A stretch of DNA of 64,000 bases from Pseudomonas fragi (GCF_900105835.1 NZ_LT629783.1:1736001-1800000); one strand, 5' to 3'. Shown: positions 1 through 11,285, numbered from the stretch's first letter. Program-made: numbers and translations. The notes: generated by a model from the sequence alone, not told the origin.

Positions 1-118
1 GGTAATTCTCAATGTGTCTTGCATATTCGCCACGGGCGTAACAGCTAAACAGGCTGTCCGCCTCCGTCAGGCACTCCAAAAAATCTGCTTGCGCAGGATC
101 AAGAAGAGCGTATTTCAT
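1..118 (-). CDS. possible hypothetical protein, N-terminal part only
   Basis: An open frame begins with ATG at 118 and stays open to the window edge for 39 codons (starts MKYALLDPAQADFLECL). The codon choice looks coding. It lies about 25 bp beyond the terminator of the tol-pal operon, so it would be a separate transcription unit. I see no convincing Shine-Dalgarno sequence. In many Pseudomonas queE follows cpoB, but this N-terminus does not look like QueE. I do not recognise the protein and nothing can be said of its function. Confidence 0.35.
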   Translation of the reverse strand, partial: MKYALLDPAQADFLECLTEADSLFSCYARGEYARHIENY

Positions 119-141
119 AAAAGGGCGTGGATTCTAACGAA

Positions 142-167
142 AAAACCCGCGACAGGCGCGGGTTTCT
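142..167 (-). terminator. Rho-independent terminator of the tol-pal operon
   Basis: A GC-rich hairpin (AACCCGCG/CGCGGGTT, short loop) is followed on the minus strand by a T run. It sits 21 bp past the cpoB stop codon. Confidence 0.8.
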
Positions 168-187
168 CGATGAAAGCATCGTATGTA

Positions 188-1006
188 TTACATGCGCTGC
201 AGATCGCGTTGCGCCAACTGTGCAGCCGAAGTGCCCGGATACTGGGCAACAACCTGCTGCAGAATGCCTTTTACCTTGTCGGTATGACCCAAGCGGCGCT
301 CAACATCAGCCAGCTTGTAGAGCGAGTCCGGCACTTTGGCATGCTTGGGGTACAACTGGCTGACCTTGGCAAAGGCCTGGCCTGCCGCTTGCAAATCACC
401 CTTGGCAAGGTTCACTTCACCCAACCAGTACTGGGCATTGCCCGCATACTGGCTATTTGGGTATTTGCGCAGAAAGGCGGTGAACGCCTGGCTGGCCTTG
501 TCGAAGTCCTTTGCCTTGATCAGGTCGAAAGCAGCATCGTAATAGAGCTTCTCTTTCGCCGGATCACCAGGCTCGGAACTGGCAGCAGCCTGAGACGCAG
601 GCGCTGCTGTATTGCCGGCGGCATTCGCACCACCAGCAGAAGAATTATCAGGAGCGGCGGCAGGAGCAACGCCAGCACCAATACGCCGATCAAGTTCCTG
701 GTATCGCTCCAGGCTTTCTTGTTTCATGCGCGAAATATCATTTTGCAGAACTTCGATCACACCCTGTTGGCGGGCAATCTGCTCCTGCATTTGTTGCAGC
801 TGGTTGAACAGCTCGCCCTGTGCCGAGACAGGGGCCGAAACCCCTCCCCCGGCATAGGCGCCGCTCGCACCATAACCCGGTGACGGATAACTCCCCCCGC
901 TATTGTTATAGCCAGAGTTGTCATCGACCACAGGAACCGCAGCCCATGCCGCTAGCGGCATGAGGCTGAGAGTCAGAATAGTTACAGCACGGCGGCACGT
1001 TCGCAT
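188..1006 (-). CDS. cpoB: Cell division coordinator CpoB (Tol-Pal protein YbgF)
   Basis: Periplasmic protein that binds TolA and, in E. coli, couples outer-membrane constriction to septal peptidoglycan synthesis by PBP1B. The 272-residue product begins with a signal peptide (MRTCRRAVTILTLSLMPLAAWA). A Gly/Tyr/Ser-rich linker follows, then a short trimerising coiled coil at roughly 60-105 (LFNQLQQMQEQIARQQGVIE), an Ala/Pro-rich linker, and C-terminal TPR repeats at about 150-270 (YYDAAFDLIKAKDFDKA, YWLGEVNLAKGDLQAA). It is the last gene of the tol-pal operon, 6 bp after pal, and is followed by a terminator. Length and domain order fit the family well. Confidence 0.95.
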   Translation of the reverse strand: MRTCRRAVTILTLSLMPLAAWAAVPVVDDNSGYNNSGGSYPSPGYGASGAYAGGGVSAPVSAQGELFNQLQQMQEQIARQQGVIEVLQNDISRMKQESLERYQELDRRIGAGVAPAAAPDNSSAGGANAAGNTAAPASQAAASSEPGDPAKEKLYYDAAFDLIKAKDFDKASQAFTAFLRKYPNSQYAGNAQYWLGEVNLAKGDLQAAGQAFAKVSQLYPKHAKVPDSLYKLADVERRLGHTDKVKGILQQVVAQYPGTSAAQLAQRDLQRM

Positions 1007-1012
1007 GACGAA

Positions 1013-1513
1013 TTACTTACGCAGTTCGACGCGACGGTTTTGAGCCCACGACTGTTCGTCGTTGCCAGTAGCGATTGGACGCTCTTTACCGTAGGACACC
1101 AGCTCCAGCTGTGCTGGAGAAACGCCTTGCAGTACCAGGTAGCGTTGAACGGCTTTCGCACGACGCTCGCCCAGTGCCATGTTGTACTCACGAGTACCAC
1201 GGGCGTCAGTGTTACCTTCCAGAACAACGCGAGCGCCGTTAGCTTTCAGGTCTTTGGCGTGAACGTCCAGAGCGCGCATTGCTTCTGGTTTCAGGTCCGA
1301 AGAATCGTATTCGAAGTAGAAAACAGTGATAGCGCGCAGAGCAGCTTCTTCGCTCAGGGAACCATCAACAGCGCCAGTGTTTGCGCCGTAACCAGCGTTT
1401 GGATCAACAGCAGCGCCTTCACCGGCATTGTCGCCGCCTTTGGACGAGCAACCTACAGCTACAGCCATGGCCAGTGCCAGCGCAGCAAATTTACCAAACT
1501 TCAGCATTTCCAT
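1013..1513 (-). CDS. pal: Peptidoglycan-associated lipoprotein Pal
   Basis: Outer-membrane lipoprotein that anchors the membrane to peptidoglycan and is recruited to the septum by TolB/TolA. I chose the ATG at 1513 (MEMLKFGKF), preceded by AGGAGT at good spacing, rather than the longer frame from 1537; this gives 166 residues. The lipobox AVAVGC is visible early, followed by a Gly/Ala linker. A C-terminal OmpA-like domain binds meso-diaminopimelate ([24 protein letters not shown], with the conserved NTD..G..EYN..L...RA pattern). It lies between tolB and cpoB in the Tol-Pal operon. Confidence 0.97.
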   Translation of the reverse strand: MEMLKFGKFAALALAMAVAVGCSSKGGDNAGEGAAVDPNAGYGANTGAVDGSLSEEAALRAITVFYFEYDSSDLKPEAMRALDVHAKDLKANGARVVLEGNTDARGTREYNMALGERRAKAVQRYLVLQGVSPAQLELVSYGKERPIATGNDEQSWAQNRRVELRK

Positions 1514-1568
1514 CGTAAAACTCCTAATGAACCCCAAGTGTTATGTGCAACGTACAGCTATCACCACG

Positions 1569-2870
1569 TCAGTTCAGGTAAGGGGACCAGGAAGGTTCTC
1601 TGACTTCGCCTTGAGCGGTAGGAAGAGGGAGCCTTACGCGTCCGTTAATGGACACGAGCATCAAGACTCCCCGGCCCTGCTGGCGGGTGGCGTAGATTAC
1701 CATGGTGCCGTTGGGCGCAACAGTAGCAGACTCATCAAGGTTGGTATCTGTGAGGATTTTCACGCTTCCACGCTGCAAATCTTGCGCCGCAACACGGAAA
1801 TTGGTGAAGCCGTCCTGACGATGGATCATTACCAGGGTCTTTTCGTCAGCCGAAAGCTTGGGGCTGGCGTTGTAGTTGCCGATAAAGGTCACACGCTCTG
1901 CGTTGCCGCTACCCACATTGGTCTTGTAAATCTGCGGTTTGCCGCCACGGTCGGAGGTGAAATAGATGGTGGAACCATCTTTACCCCAGAAAGGTTCTGT
2001 ATCAATTGCCGGGTTGTTGGTAACACGAGTCAACCCACGGGAAGCCAGATCCATGACATAGATCTCGGCATTACCGTCCTTGGACAATACGAACGCCAGC
2101 TTGGAGCCATCCGGCGACCACGCAGGTGCACCGTTCAGACCTTCAAAGTTGGTTATCTGCTCGCGACGACCAGTATCAATGTTCTGCACAAAAATACGCG
2201 GACGTTTCTGTTCGAACGATACATAAGCGATACGCTTGCCATCGGGTGCAAAACGCGGCGACAGGATCGGCTCACGGGATTGCAGCAGGGTCACGGCGCG
2301 AGCACCGTCGTAGTCCGAACGCTGCAGGGTGTAACGGGTGTTGGTGGCGCTGGCGCGCTCAGCCGTCACATACAGCAGACGGGTTGAGAATGCACCTTTG
2401 ATACCGGTCAGCTTTTCAAACGACTGATCGGAGATGTAATGCGCCATGTCCCGCAGCTGTTCAGCCGTGCCCGACACACTGCCGGTCAGAACCGGTTGCT
2501 CGGTGGCCACGTTGAACAAGGCATATTGCACCTGCAGGCGACCGCCTGCTGGCACGATATTACCGACCATGACGTACTGGGCACCCAAGGCTTTCCAGTC
2601 GCGGAAAATGACTTCGCTGGCCTGAGTCGGCAAGCCAATCATGTTCTGCTTTGGAATCGGCGCGTAGTAACCCGAGTTGCGCAGGTCATTGCCGATGATT
2701 TCAGCCATGTCGTCCGGCAGCACAGTACCGCCCTGCCAACCAAAAGGGACTACGGCAATTGGCGTTGCCCGATCGCTGCCACTGGTGACCAGGATGTTCT
2801 TTTCATCTGCTACAGCCATCCCTGCCAGGCAGCAGACGACGACCAGCAGTCCTCGAAAAAGTTTAATCAC
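1569..2870 (-). CDS. tolB: Tol-Pal translocation protein TolB
   Basis: Periplasmic beta-propeller protein that binds Pal and, through its N-terminal segment, TolA; the PMF-driven Tol motor pulls it off Pal. The 433-residue product has a signal peptide ending near AVADEKN. An N-terminal domain spans to about residue 165. A C-terminal propeller carries the repeated motif [12 protein letters not shown] / [13 protein letters not shown] / [15 protein letters not shown] / [13 protein letters not shown]. The start overlaps the tolA stop by 4 bp, indicating translational coupling. Confidence 0.97.
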   Translation of the reverse strand: MIKLFRGLLVVVCCLAGMAVADEKNILVTSGSDRATPIAVVPFGWQGGTVLPDDMAEIIGNDLRNSGYYAPIPKQNMIGLPTQASEVIFRDWKALGAQYVMVGNIVPAGGRLQVQYALFNVATEQPVLTGSVSGTAEQLRDMAHYISDQSFEKLTGIKGAFSTRLLYVTAERASATNTRYTLQRSDYDGARAVTLLQSREPILSPRFAPDGKRIAYVSFEQKRPRIFVQNIDTGRREQITNFEGLNGAPAWSPDGSKLAFVLSKDGNAEIYVMDLASRGLTRVTNNPAIDTEPFWGKDGSTIYFTSDRGGKPQIYKTNVGSGNAERVTFIGNYNASPKLSADEKTLVMIHRQDGFTNFRVAAQDLQRGSVKILTDTNLDESATVAPNGTMVIYATRQQGRGVLMLVSINGRVRLPLPTAQGEVREPSWSPYLN

Positions 2871-3961
2871 AAGGCTAGATCCTCAGGTGTGAATGTCATC
2901 TTGAACGATCGATAAGGATTAAAATCGCTGGGCTTCATACCCTGCATTTCCGTTAAACGGCCAATGTTCTTGACCGCTGCCACAGCCGAGCTGTCGAAAG
3001 GCCCGTCACCGCTGGACTTGGCAACCGTTACAGAGGTTACCGTACCATCAGGCAACATGCCGATTTGCAGCACCACTGTCATGTTTTTGCGCGCCGACGG
3101 CGGACGAGCCCACCCTTCTGCTGCACGAGCACGAATCAAGTCATCGAAACTGCCGGCGACCTCATCACCTTGCTCATCTGCCAGTGCTTGCTGGCGTTGC
3201 GGCGTATCGGAAAGCAAATCAGCCAGGGCTTGCGCCTTTTTCTCTTCGGTCGATTTACGTGCTGCTTCTACGGCCTTTTTCTTGGCGGCATCGGCAGCGG
3301 CCTTTTTCTTCGCGTCTTCGGCGGATTTCTTTTTCGCCTCGTCTGCTACGGCCTTTTTCTTGGCGTCTTCAGCTGCTTTTTTCTTCGCATCTTCAGCCGC
3401 TTTTTTCTTGGCGTCTTCCGCGGCCTTTTTCTTGGCCTCTTCTTCAGCGGCCTTCTTGGCCTCTTCCTCGGATTTTTTCTTGGCTATGTCAGCCAGTTTT
3501 TTCTCTTCGGCTTTTTTGGCTTCAGTGGCTTTTTTGGCATCGTCGGCTTTTTTGGCTTCATCAGCCTTCTTCGCCTCGTCTGCCTTTTTGGCCTCGCTCG
3601 CTTTAGCTTCGTCTGCCTTCTTGGCTTCTGCAGCTTTTTCGGCAGCCTCTTCTTTCTTTTGTTCCGCGGCTTTTACGGCTTCCTGCTCAACCTTCTTTTG
3701 TTCCATCTGCTCGACTTCGGTCTGACGCGCGGCGGATTTCTTCGCCTCACCCGCAATCTTTTGATTGGTCTGGGTGGTCGCCTGACTCTTGGACTTGAGC
3801 TGGTACAAGGTCGCCTGAACAATCGGCTTGGAAGGCGGCAGTTCCGGAGTCATGGCAAAGCTGACAAACAGCATGCCAAAAATCAGGACGTGCAGCCCTA
3901 CCGCCCAGACTGTAGGCCAAAAATAGTTTTCAGAGGCGGACGGCTCCCGCTGTTCGCGCAT
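2867..3961 (-). CDS. tolA: Inner-membrane/periplasm-spanning protein TolA
   Basis: Links the TolQR proton-driven motor to TolB/Pal across the periplasm, and is also a colicin and filamentous-phage receptor in relatives. The 364-residue product has one N-terminal transmembrane helix (about 14-36). A long helical domain II of Ala/Lys/Glu repeats (KKAEEAKK and EDAKKKAA units) runs from about 70 to 245. A compact C-terminal domain III follows from about 265 ([30 protein letters not shown]...). Start and stop overlap tolR and tolB. The Lys/Ala repeat array is the low-complexity part most likely to vary in length between strains. Confidence 0.97.
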   Translation of the reverse strand: MREQREPSASENYFWPTVWAVGLHVLIFGMLFVSFAMTPELPPSKPIVQATLYQLKSKSQATTQTNQKIAGEAKKSAARQTEVEQMEQKKVEQEAVKAAEQKKEEAAEKAAEAKKADEAKASEAKKADEAKKADEAKKADDAKKATEAKKAEEKKLADIAKKKSEEEAKKAAEEEAKKKAAEDAKKKAAEDAKKKAAEDAKKKAVADEAKKKSAEDAKKKAAADAAKKKAVEAARKSTEEKKAQALADLLSDTPQRQQALADEQGDEVAGSFDDLIRARAAEGWARPPSARKNMTVVLQIGMLPDGTVTSVTVAKSSGDGPFDSSAVAAVKNIGRLTEMQGMKPSDFNPYRSFKMTFTPEDLAL

Positions 3962-4422
3962 CAGGGAGCCTCGGTTATCAAGCCAACGTTACCGACCCCG
4001 GCCTTCTGCAGACCACCCATGGCACCCATGACCGCGCCGTAATCCACGGTCTTGTCGCCGCGAATAAAGACCTGGGTGTGCTTGCCGCCTTCATTGCCTG
4101 CGCGGATGATCTTGGTCACGGCGTCAGTCATCTGGGGCAAGGTCATTGCCTTGTCCATCTGCTTGTCGGTGTCGACTTCACTGCCAAGGTTCCAGAAATA
4201 GGTCTTGTCAGCCTTGATCGAAATGGTCAGGACCTGGGTGTTGTTGTCTTGCGGCAAGGCCTCGCTGGAGACCTTGGGCAAATCAACCTTCACACCCTGG
4301 TTGAGCATCGGTGCGGTCACCATGAAGATGACCAGCAGCACCAGCATCACGTCGATGTAAGGCACTACGTTCATCTCGGCGACCGGCTTGCGCTTTTTGC
4401 GCGCTCGAGCGATTAAAGCCAT
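3961..4422 (-). CDS. tolR: Tol-Pal motor protein TolR
   Basis: ExbD/TolR-family component of the proton channel with TolQ. The 153-residue product has a cationic cytoplasmic start (RARKKRKPVAEMNVVPYIDV) followed by one transmembrane helix. That helix holds the conserved proton-relaying Asp of the NVVPYIDVMLVLLVIFM motif. The rest is a periplasmic domain. The tolR stop overlaps the tolA ATG (TGATG). Confidence 0.97.
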   Translation of the reverse strand: MALIARARKKRKPVAEMNVVPYIDVMLVLLVIFMVTAPMLNQGVKVDLPKVSSEALPQDNNTQVLTISIKADKTYFWNLGSEVDTDKQMDKAMTLPQMTDAVTKIIRAGNEGGKHTQVFIRGDKTVDYGAVMGAMGGLQKAGVGNVGLITEAP

Positions 4423-4436
4423 TGGAAATTACCTGC

Positions 4437-5132
4437 TTATTCTTCGCTGGTGTGCACTTTGCGGTGCAGGATCGCCTGGAATTCATCGGCGAAGGTGTAA
4501 TAGCGGCTGATCAGCGTTTCGCTACGCGCAGCAAAACGGTTGTAGGCAATAACTGCCGGGATGGCCGCGAACAAGCCGATGGCCGTTGCGATCAGTGCTT
4601 CGGCAATGCCGGGCGCTACGGTCGCCAGGGTTGCCTGCTGGGCAGTTGCCAGGCCACGGAAGGAGTTCATGATGCCCCATACGGTACCGAACAGACCGAT
4701 ATACGGGCTCACGGAACCTACGGTGGCCAGGAACGGCAAGCTTTGCTCAAGCTTTTCTTCTTCACGCGAAATGGCTACGCGCATGGCACGCGCAACACCT
4801 TCCATAACGGCTTCAGGGTCAACGCCCGGCTGCTGACGCAGACGCGAGAACTCTTTGAAACCGGCACGGAAGATTTGTTCAACGCCAGAGTCCGGATCAG
4901 GATTGCTGCCCGCCTGACGATACAGCTTCGACAGGTCGATACCCGACCAGAAACGCTCTTCAAAGCTTTCCAGGGCACGTCGACCGGCGCGCAGCATGGT
5001 GCTGCGCTGAAAAATCATGACCCACGAGGTAACCGATGCGGCCAGCAGGGTCAACATTACCAACTGCACAACAATGCTGGCATTGCTGACCAAGCTCCAC
5101 ATGGAGGAATGGTCGACGACGTTAGCTTCCAC
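4437..5132 (-). CDS. tolQ: Tol-Pal motor protein TolQ
   Basis: MotA/TolQ/ExbB-family proton channel subunit that energises TolA. The 231-residue product has three transmembrane helices: near residues 16-38, 137-160 ([20 protein letters not shown]) and 172-195 ([27 protein letters not shown]). A large cytoplasmic loop lies between the first and second. The polar Thr and Ser residues expected in the channel helices are present. The gene start overlaps the end of ybgC by 11 bp. Confidence 0.97.
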   Translation of the reverse strand: MEANVVDHSSMWSLVSNASIVVQLVMLTLLAASVTSWVMIFQRSTMLRAGRRALESFEERFWSGIDLSKLYRQAGSNPDPDSGVEQIFRAGFKEFSRLRQQPGVDPEAVMEGVARAMRVAISREEEKLEQSLPFLATVGSVSPYIGLFGTVWGIMNSFRGLATAQQATLATVAPGIAEALIATAIGLFAAIPAVIAYNRFAARSETLISRYYTFADEFQAILHRKVHTSEE

Positions 5133-5589
5133 GCTTTATCTCCTGCTCTAAATGTTTACCCGCGCCGCTCACGTCGGCAAAGGCCGTACGTAAAGCTTCG
5201 GGAATGGCTCGGGGTTTAAAACTATCGGCGCGCACACAGGCCACCAAAAACTGCCCTTCACAGAGCAGCGTTGCATCTGCAGCCCGCCAGACCTGCTGTT
5301 TGAAACGCAGGCTGGCACGGTTGAGTTCCATCACTTGCGCACTTACCAACAGTTCGTCGTCCAGTCGCGCCGGCGCGTGGTAGCGCGCCTCGCTGGAATG
5401 CACGACAAATAACAGGTTCTCGCCTGCCAGCGCGGACTGGGCAAACCCCAATTCCCGCAGCCTTTCGGTCCGAGCCCGCTCCATAAACTTTAGATAATTT
5501 ACGTAATACACGACGCCACCCGCATCGGTGTCCTCGTAATAAACGCGACAGCGATGTGCGAACGGCTCAAGCCTGTTTTGCGCGCGCAT
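5122..5589 (-). CDS. ybgC: Tol-Pal-associated acyl-CoA thioesterase YbgC
   Basis: Hot-dog-fold 4-hydroxybenzoyl-CoA-type thioesterase acting on acyl-CoA in the cytoplasm; always found at the head of tol-pal operons, with a suggested link to phospholipid metabolism. The family signature [22 protein letters not shown] lies at residues 17-37, and Asp22 is the expected catalytic residue. At 155 residues it is slightly longer than the E. coli protein. It overlaps tolQ by 11 bp and is separated from ruvB by 137 bp. Confidence 0.95.
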   Translation of the reverse strand: MRAQNRLEPFAHRCRVYYEDTDAGGVVYYVNYLKFMERARTERLRELGFAQSALAGENLLFVVHSSEARYHAPARLDDELLVSAQVMELNRASLRFKQQVWRAADATLLCEGQFLVACVRADSFKPRAIPEALRTAFADVSGAGKHLEQEIKRGS

Positions 5590-5726
5590 ACTCTAGTGCT
5601 TACTCCTCAGGTTGCCAATCCGCCAAACCACTGTTTTTTACGCTTCTTGGCCTTTATGACCGAAGATTTTCAGCGCCAGTCCTTGAGACAGCAAAAACCT
5701 TAAAAAAATCGACCGCTAACGGCTTA

Positions 5727-6785
5727 TTAATCATCCAGAGCATTCAAAAATTCGTCTACCACAGGCATATCGCCCAAACGTGACGGAATGTTTAAACCGA
5801 AGTGCAAATACGCATGCCGGGTCACCACGCGACCACGCGGCGTGCGCATGATGTAACCCTGCTGAATCAGATACGGCTCCAACACATCTTCAATGGTATG
5901 ACGCTCCTCGCTGATGGCTGCGGCAAGGCTGTCGACACCTACCGGCCCACCATCGAACTTCTCGATCATGGCCAGCAGCAAACGCCGGTCCTGATGATCA
6001 AAACCATGCTCATCAACATCAAGCAGGTTCAACGCCAGGTCAGCCACCGGCTTGGTGATATGACCCTTGGCGCGCACTTCGGCAAAATCGCGCACACGAC
6101 GCAACAAACGATTGGCAATACGCGGTGTACCGCGCGCGCGCCGGGCAATTTCGTACGCCCCCTCAGGATCGAGCGGCAAACCGAAGATACCCGCCGAGCG
6201 ACTGACAATCGTCGCCAGGTCGTCAGTACTATAGAACTCCAGTCGCTGAACAATCCCGAAACGATCACGCAATGGGTTGGTCAGCATCCCGGCCCGCGTG
6301 GTCGCCCCCACCAGGGTAAAGGGCGGCAGGTCGAGCTTGATCGAGCGCGCAGCCGGCCCTTCACCGATCATGATATCGAGCTGAAAGTCCTCCATTGCCG
6401 GGTACAGCACCTCTTCAACAATGGGCGACAGGCGATGGATCTCATCGATAAACAGCACATCATGAGGCTCAAGATTGGTCAGCAACGCGGCCAAATCACC
6501 CGGGCGCTCCAGGACCGGGCCGGAAGTGCTTTTGATCGACACACCCATTTCCTGGGCGATGATGTTGGCCAGTGTGGTCTTGCCCAACCCCGGCGGACCG
6601 AAAATCAGCGTGTGGTCCAGCGATTCCGAGCGCCCGCGCGCAGCCTGGATAAACAGCTCCATCTGTTCGCGCACGGTTGGCTGACCAATATAGTCGGCCA
6701 GGCTCAGAGGGCGAATCGCCCGGTCCTGAACTTCTTCCCGGTCCCGCCCGCTTGAGGCCGTAATCAGTCGATCAGCTTCAATCAC
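5727..6785 (-). CDS. ruvB: Holliday junction branch-migration ATPase RuvB
   Basis: Hexameric AAA+ motor that drives branch migration of RuvA-bound Holliday junctions. The 352-residue product has Walker A GPPGLGKT at 63-70 and Walker B with DEIH at 114-117. Sensor/arginine-finger elements include [18 protein letters not shown], and a C-terminal winged-helix domain binds DNA ([18 protein letters not shown]). It follows ruvA with no gap. Start is ATG at 6785. Confidence 0.97.
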   Translation of the reverse strand: MIEADRLITASSGRDREEVQDRAIRPLSLADYIGQPTVREQMELFIQAARGRSESLDHTLIFGPPGLGKTTLANIIAQEMGVSIKSTSGPVLERPGDLAALLTNLEPHDVLFIDEIHRLSPIVEEVLYPAMEDFQLDIMIGEGPAARSIKLDLPPFTLVGATTRAGMLTNPLRDRFGIVQRLEFYSTDDLATIVSRSAGIFGLPLDPEGAYEIARRARGTPRIANRLLRRVRDFAEVRAKGHITKPVADLALNLLDVDEHGFDHQDRRLLLAMIEKFDGGPVGVDSLAAAISEERHTIEDVLEPYLIQQGYIMRTPRGRVVTRHAYLHFGLNIPSRLGDMPVVDEFLNALDD

Positions 6786-7394
6786 TTAAATCATCCCCTT
6801 GAGGGCGCGGCGAATCATGTCTTCACTGCTCAACGTTTTATCCTTGATCGCAGAAACTGCCTTGCTCGCCTCCTGAGGTTTATAGCCCAGGGAGATCAAG
6901 GCGCTGACCGCATCACTTTCAGCACTGGCCACCGGCGCCGGAGCATCCGGCTGATTAGGTACCAGAGCGAACATGCTGGGTACTTGCTCCCACGCCTTGA
7001 AGCGATCTTTCAACTCTACCAGCAGCCGTTCCGCGGTTTTCTTGCCGACCCCCGGCACTTTGGTCAAGGCCGAGGTGTCCTGGGCCTGCACGCAACGCAC
7101 CAACTCATCGACCTCAAGGCTGGACATCAATGCCAGGGCCAGCTTGGGGCCAACGCCGTTGAGGCGGATCAGCTCGCGGAAAAAGTCGCGCTCGCGCTTG
7201 CCTATGAAACCATAGAGCAACTGGGCATCTTCGCGAACGACCAGATGGGTATGCAGGGTCAGCGGCTCACCGATAGACGGTAGCCGGTAGAGGGTGGTCA
7301 TCGGCACTTCCAGCTCATAGCCCAGGCCGTTTACATCGAGAATCAGGTGCGGCGGCTGTTTTTCAGCCAGAGTGCCGCGCAAGCGTCCAATCAC
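6786..7394 (-). CDS. ruvA: Holliday junction DNA-binding protein RuvA
   Basis: Tetrameric junction-binding subunit of RuvAB. The 202-residue product has an N-terminal OB fold ([27 protein letters not shown]). Two helix-hairpin-helix motifs follow, [10 protein letters not shown] at 78-87 and [13 protein letters not shown] at 113-125. The C-terminal three-helix domain that contacts RuvB ends in [20 protein letters not shown]. Immediately upstream of ruvB. Confidence 0.97.
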   Translation of the reverse strand: MIGRLRGTLAEKQPPHLILDVNGLGYELEVPMTTLYRLPSIGEPLTLHTHLVVREDAQLLYGFIGKRERDFFRELIRLNGVGPKLALALMSSLEVDELVRCVQAQDTSALTKVPGVGKKTAERLLVELKDRFKAWEQVPSMFALVPNQPDAPAPVASAESDAVSALISLGYKPQEASKAVSAIKDKTLSSEDMIRRALKGMI

Positions 7395-7505
7395 GTTTCA
7401 GATCCTTTTCTCTGGCCAGATCAATGGCTGACAAGTAGAGCGACAGAGCAGCATCATTACAGATGAAGCCCTGCCAGCAAGCTTAATTAGGTTAAAAACC
7501 GCGAC

Positions 7506-8030
7506 TCACAGACGCAAGCGTCCGCCACGGCTGCGCGCCGCCCCCAAACCATGGGGCAGCAGGCTTGAACGCGTATGGGCGTGGCACAAGGCAATCGCCA
7601 GCGCATCCGAGGCATCGATTTGCGGCTTGCTGGTCAACTTGAGCAGGTGCATGACCATCATCATCACCTGTTCTTTATTGGCACCACCCGTGCCTGCCAC
7701 GGCCTGCTTGACCTGGGTTGCTGAATACTCGGCGATTTCCAGGTTTTCTTCGGCGCCGGCAACAATAGCCGCCCCCCGGGCCTGCCCCAGCTTTAGCGCC
7801 GAATCGGCATTGCGCGCCATAAACACCTTTTCGATGCCCATGGTGACAGGACCGTACGTCTGAATAACCTCACGCACACCACGATAGACGATCTGCAACC
7901 GCTCATGCAGTTCGCCGCTACCTGTACGAATACACCCCGAAGCCACATACACACAACCACGCCCAGTGTCTCGCACTACGCCATAGCCAGTGATTCGCGA
8001 ACCCGGATCGATACCAAGAATAAGAGTCAT
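7506..8030 (-). CDS. ruvC: Holliday junction resolvase RuvC
   Basis: RNase H-fold endonuclease that cuts Holliday junctions symmetrically. All four catalytic acidic residues are visible in the 174-residue product: Asp8 ([14 protein letters not shown]), Glu67 ([11 protein letters not shown]), and Asp139 and Asp142 ([16 protein letters not shown]). It is first in the ruvC-ruvA-ruvB series; a 111-bp gap separates it from ruvA, so ruvAB may also have their own promoter. Confidence 0.97.
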   Translation of the reverse strand: MTLILGIDPGSRITGYGVVRDTGRGCVYVASGCIRTGSGELHERLQIVYRGVREVIQTYGPVTMGIEKVFMARNADSALKLGQARGAAIVAGAEENLEIAEYSATQVKQAVAGTGGANKEQVMMMVMHLLKLTSKPQIDASDALAIALCHAHTRSSLLPHGLGAARSRGGRLRL

Positions 8031-8322
8031 AACGCCTGCAGCTTATGAAGTGACGCCCACCGGCAAATACCCGGACAGCTTAAAGGCAGAAGCCGGAGGT
8101 GCCCAGCGCCGCGATTGTCGCGACGGAGCACCCCCGGCCTCTTGATTGACGCAGTCAGTGTTCTGCCTCTCAAATATGATTCTTTTTTGAAGAGTGGCTG
8201 TTGTTGTCAGGCAAGACGCCGCGACGACTCATAGCTGGCTATGGGGAGTAGCGGCAACGCAGCATGGCAACAACAGACGCCTTCAAAAAGGATCAATATT
8301 TGCGAGGCAGGACACTAAAGTC

Positions 8323-9069
8323 TCAGGCAAGCTGTTCCAGGACGGCGTCAGGGATTTCAGCGTTGGAATATACGTTTTGTACGTCATCCAGGTCTTCAAG
8401 CATGTCGATCAGCTTGAGCACCTTTTCAGCGCCCTCCAGATCCAGCTCGGCACTGGTGGTCGGCAACATGACGATTTCAGCGTCTGTCGGCTTGAACCCT
8501 GCAGCTTCCAATGCGTTACGCACAGCATAGAAACTGGAGAACGATGTGAACACATCGATCGAACCGTCTTCGTTGGTCACCACGTCGTCAGCATCGGCCT
8601 CCATCGCCGCTTCCATCAGCGCATCTTCATCGACGCCGGCGGCATAGGAGATCTGCCCCTTGCGCTCGAACAGATAAGCGACGGAGCCGTCAGTGCCAAG
8701 GTTGCCGCCACACTTGCTGAACGCATGACGCACAGCTGCTGCAGTACGGTTACGGTTGTCGGTCATGCACTCGACCATCACGGCAACACCGCCCGGGCCA
8801 TAGCCTTCGTAGCTCAACTCGACCATGTCGTCGGTGTCTGCGGCGCCAGCGCCGCGGGCGACCGCACGATCAATGATGTCGCGGCTCATATTTGCACCAA
8901 GGGCCTTGTCTAGCGCCAGACGCAGACGCGGGTTGGAGCTCGGGTCGCCACCACCCTGACGGGCAGCAACGGTCAGCTCACGGATCCACTTGGTGAAAAT
9001 CTTGCCTTTTTTGGCATCCTGACGCTCTTTGCGGTGCTTGATGTTCGCCCACTTAGAATGACCTGCCAT
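8323..9069 (-). CDS. pmpR: YebC/PmpR-family transcriptional regulator
   Basis: TACO1/YebC family. In P. aeruginosa the orthologue PmpR represses the PQS quorum-sensing regulator; related proteins have been implicated in translation of proline-rich stretches. The 248-residue product starts with the family signature [21 protein letters not shown]. It continues with [22 protein letters not shown] and the acidic central segment [22 protein letters not shown]. Regulatory partners cannot be read from the sequence. About 290 bp separate it from ruvC; aspS lies upstream. Confidence 0.93.
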   Translation of the reverse strand: MAGHSKWANIKHRKERQDAKKGKIFTKWIRELTVAARQGGGDPSSNPRLRLALDKALGANMSRDIIDRAVARGAGAADTDDMVELSYEGYGPGGVAVMVECMTDNRNRTAAAVRHAFSKCGGNLGTDGSVAYLFERKGQISYAAGVDEDALMEAAMEADADDVVTNEDGSIDVFTSFSSFYAVRNALEAAGFKPTDAEIVMLPTTSAELDLEGAEKVLKLIDMLEDLDDVQNVYSNAEIPDAVLEQLA

Positions 9070-9178
9070 AACGCACTCCGAATCCCTTTAAAAACCTTGC
9101 CAGGCCTGGGCCTGACAATAAAAATTCTCGACCAAAAAAACAAAGGCGCACCCGAGGATGCGCCTTTGCAGGTCAGAC

Positions 9179-10954
9179 TTACTCAGCCTTGGCTTGTTCG
9201 CGCAAACGAATGTGCAGCTCGCGCAACGCTTTGGCATCTACAACGCCAGGCGCTTGTGTCATCACACAGGCAGCGCTCTGGGTTTTCGGGAAGGCAATCA
9301 CTTCACGAATCGACTGGGCGCCAGTCATCAGCATCACCAGACGATCCAGGCCGAAGGCCAGACCACCGTGGGGCGGCGCGCCATATTTCAGGGCGTCCAG
9401 CAGGAAGCCGAACTTCTCTTCCTGCTCGGCTTCTTCGATACCCAGCAGGCGGAATACAGCTTGCTGCATTTCCTTGCGATGGATACGGATAGAACCGCCA
9501 CCCAGCTCGGTACCGTTCAAGACCATGTCGTAAGCGCGCGAGATCGCGGTTGCCGGGTTGGCTTCCAGTTCTTCAGGCGAGCACTTCGGCGCAGTGAACG
9601 GGTGGTGCAAGGCGCTGAAGCTGCCGTCGTCGTTCTCTTCGAACATCGGGAAGTCGACAACCCACATTGGTGCCCACTCGCAGGTCAGCAGGTTCAGGTC
9701 GTTACCCACCTTGATCCGCAGCGCGCCCAGGGCCTCGCTGACGATCTTGGCCTTGTCGGCACCGAAGAACACGATGTCGCCATCGACTGCGCCAACGCGA
9801 TCGAGGATCACGTTCAGGTTGGCTTCAGGGATGTTTTTAACGATCGGCGACTGCAGACCTTCCACGCCTTTGGCGCGCTCGTTGACCTTGATATACGCCA
9901 GGCCTTTGGCACCGTAGATGCCGACAAACTTGGTGTAGTCGTCGATCTGCTTGCGCGGCATGCTTGCAGCACCCGGAACACGCAGGGCCGCGATACGGCA
10001 TTTAGGGTCGTTGGCCGGGCCGCTGAACACCTTGAAGTCGACGTCTTTCAGTTGATCGGCAACGTCTACCAGTTCCAGCGGGTTACGCAGGTCAGGCTTG
10101 TCGGAACCGTAACGGCGCATGGCTTCTTCGAAGGTCATGTGCGGGAATTCGCCGAATTCCAGATCCAGCACTTCCTTGAACAGGTTGCGGATCATGCCTT
10201 CGGTCAGGCCCATGATGTCTTTTTCATCGAGGAAGCTGGTTTCGATGTCGATCTGGGTGAATTCAGGCTGACGGTCGGCACGCAGGTCTTCGTCGCGGAA
10301 GCACTTGGCGATCTGGTAGTAGCGGTCAAAACCGGCAACCATCAGCAACTGCTTGAACAGCTGTGGCGATTGCGGCAGTGCAAAGAACGAACCGGCGTGG
10401 GTACGGCTAGGCACCAGGTAGTCACGTGCGCCTTCAGGCGTGGCACGGGTCAGGATCGGTGTTTCAACGTCCAGGAAGCCGTTTTCGTCGAGGTAACGAC
10501 GGATGCTGGTGGTCATGCGCGAACGCAGGCGCAGCTTCTCGAGCATTTCCGGGCGACGCAGGTCGATAAAGCGATAGCGCAGGCGGGTCTCTTCGCCAAC
10601 GTCGGAGAACTCGTTGAGCGGGAACGGCGGGGTTTCCGCTTCGTTCAGCACTTCGAGCTCGTAACCCAGCACTTCGATCATGCCCGAAGCCATGTTGGTG
10701 TTGCCGGCACCGGCCGGGCGCAAGCGCACCTTACCAGTGATCTTGACGACATACTCACTGCGCACACGGTCGGCGGCAGCGAAGGTTTCAGCGCGATCCG
10801 GGTCGAAAACCACCTGGGCCAGACCATCACGATCACGGATATCGAGGAAAATCACCCCACCGTGGTCACGGCGACGGTGAACCCATCCGCAAAGGGTAAT
10901 TTCCTGGCCGTCCAGGCTTTCGTTCAGTTGGCCGCAATAATGGCTGCGCATCAT
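9179..10954 (-). CDS. aspS: Aspartyl-tRNA synthetase (bacterial type)
   Basis: Charges tRNA-Asp (Pseudomonas enzymes are commonly non-discriminating and also charge tRNA-Asn). I chose the ATG at 10954 ([14 protein letters not shown]), giving 591 residues, the family length; the frame remains open upstream to 11125 but that part is not conserved-looking. Visible are an N-terminal OB anticodon-binding fold, class II motif 2 ([18 protein letters not shown]), a bacterial GAD-type insertion in the middle, and motif 3 ([12 protein letters not shown]). Confidence 0.96.
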   Translation of the reverse strand: MMRSHYCGQLNESLDGQEITLCGWVHRRRDHGGVIFLDIRDRDGLAQVVFDPDRAETFAAADRVRSEYVVKITGKVRLRPAGAGNTNMASGMIEVLGYELEVLNEAETPPFPLNEFSDVGEETRLRYRFIDLRRPEMLEKLRLRSRMTTSIRRYLDENGFLDVETPILTRATPEGARDYLVPSRTHAGSFFALPQSPQLFKQLLMVAGFDRYYQIAKCFRDEDLRADRQPEFTQIDIETSFLDEKDIMGLTEGMIRNLFKEVLDLEFGEFPHMTFEEAMRRYGSDKPDLRNPLELVDVADQLKDVDFKVFSGPANDPKCRIAALRVPGAASMPRKQIDDYTKFVGIYGAKGLAYIKVNERAKGVEGLQSPIVKNIPEANLNVILDRVGAVDGDIVFFGADKAKIVSEALGALRIKVGNDLNLLTCEWAPMWVVDFPMFEENDDGSFSALHHPFTAPKCSPEELEANPATAISRAYDMVLNGTELGGGSIRIHRKEMQQAVFRLLGIEEAEQEEKFGFLLDALKYGAPPHGGLAFGLDRLVMLMTGAQSIREVIAFPKTQSAACVMTQAPGVVDAKALRELHIRLREQAKAE

Positions 10955-11063
10955 GGTAGTGGTTTCACTTCTCGTAATTCGAAATTCGGTGGAAGTCTTG
11001 CGCACCGTCGGTGCTGGTAACCTTGCAAGAGCCCGCTTGTGTTCTGACTGCTTTCGCTCGACC

Positions 11064-11285
11064 TCAGTCGGATTTATCGCCGCCTGCCAGATTCTTTTTC
11101 GAACCTGTCTTGAAGTCTGTTTCATACCAGCCTGTACCGCTAAGGCGGAAGCCCGGCATGGACAGCATCTTCTTCAGCTCGGGGGCCTGACAGGCGGGAC
11201 AATCAACCAGCGGTGCAGCGCTGATCTTTTGAATGGCTTCCAGCTGATGACCACAGGAAGCACACTGGTAATCGTACATGGGCAT
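11064..11285 (-). CDS. FmdB-family zinc-ribbon protein
   Basis: Small putative regulator of unknown function. The chosen start (ATG at 11285, [13 protein letters not shown]) matches the invariant family N-terminus; upstream codons in the same frame look non-coding. The 73-residue product has two Cys pairs, C8/C11 and C29/C32, forming a zinc ribbon, then a polar tail with the family motif [15 protein letters not shown]. It lies just upstream of aspS in the same orientation, an arrangement common in Pseudomonas and likely an operon. Confidence 0.88.
   Translation of the reverse strand: MPMYDYQCASCGHQLEAIQKISAAPLVDCPACQAPELKKMLSMPGFRLSGTGWYETDFKTGSKKNLAGGDKSD

Noticed and set aside
1..118. Partial frame taken as queE by synteny
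   Set aside because: The N-terminus lacks the radical-SAM-type QueE sequence; listed only as an unknown partial frame.
3065..4042. Phe/Leu/Gly-rich plus-strand frames over tolA
   Set aside because: Reverse reading of the Lys/Ala/Glu repeat region of TolA.
9158..11020. 620-codon open frame on the plus strand
   Set aside because: Antisense of aspS; composition typical of shadow frames, with no domain motif.
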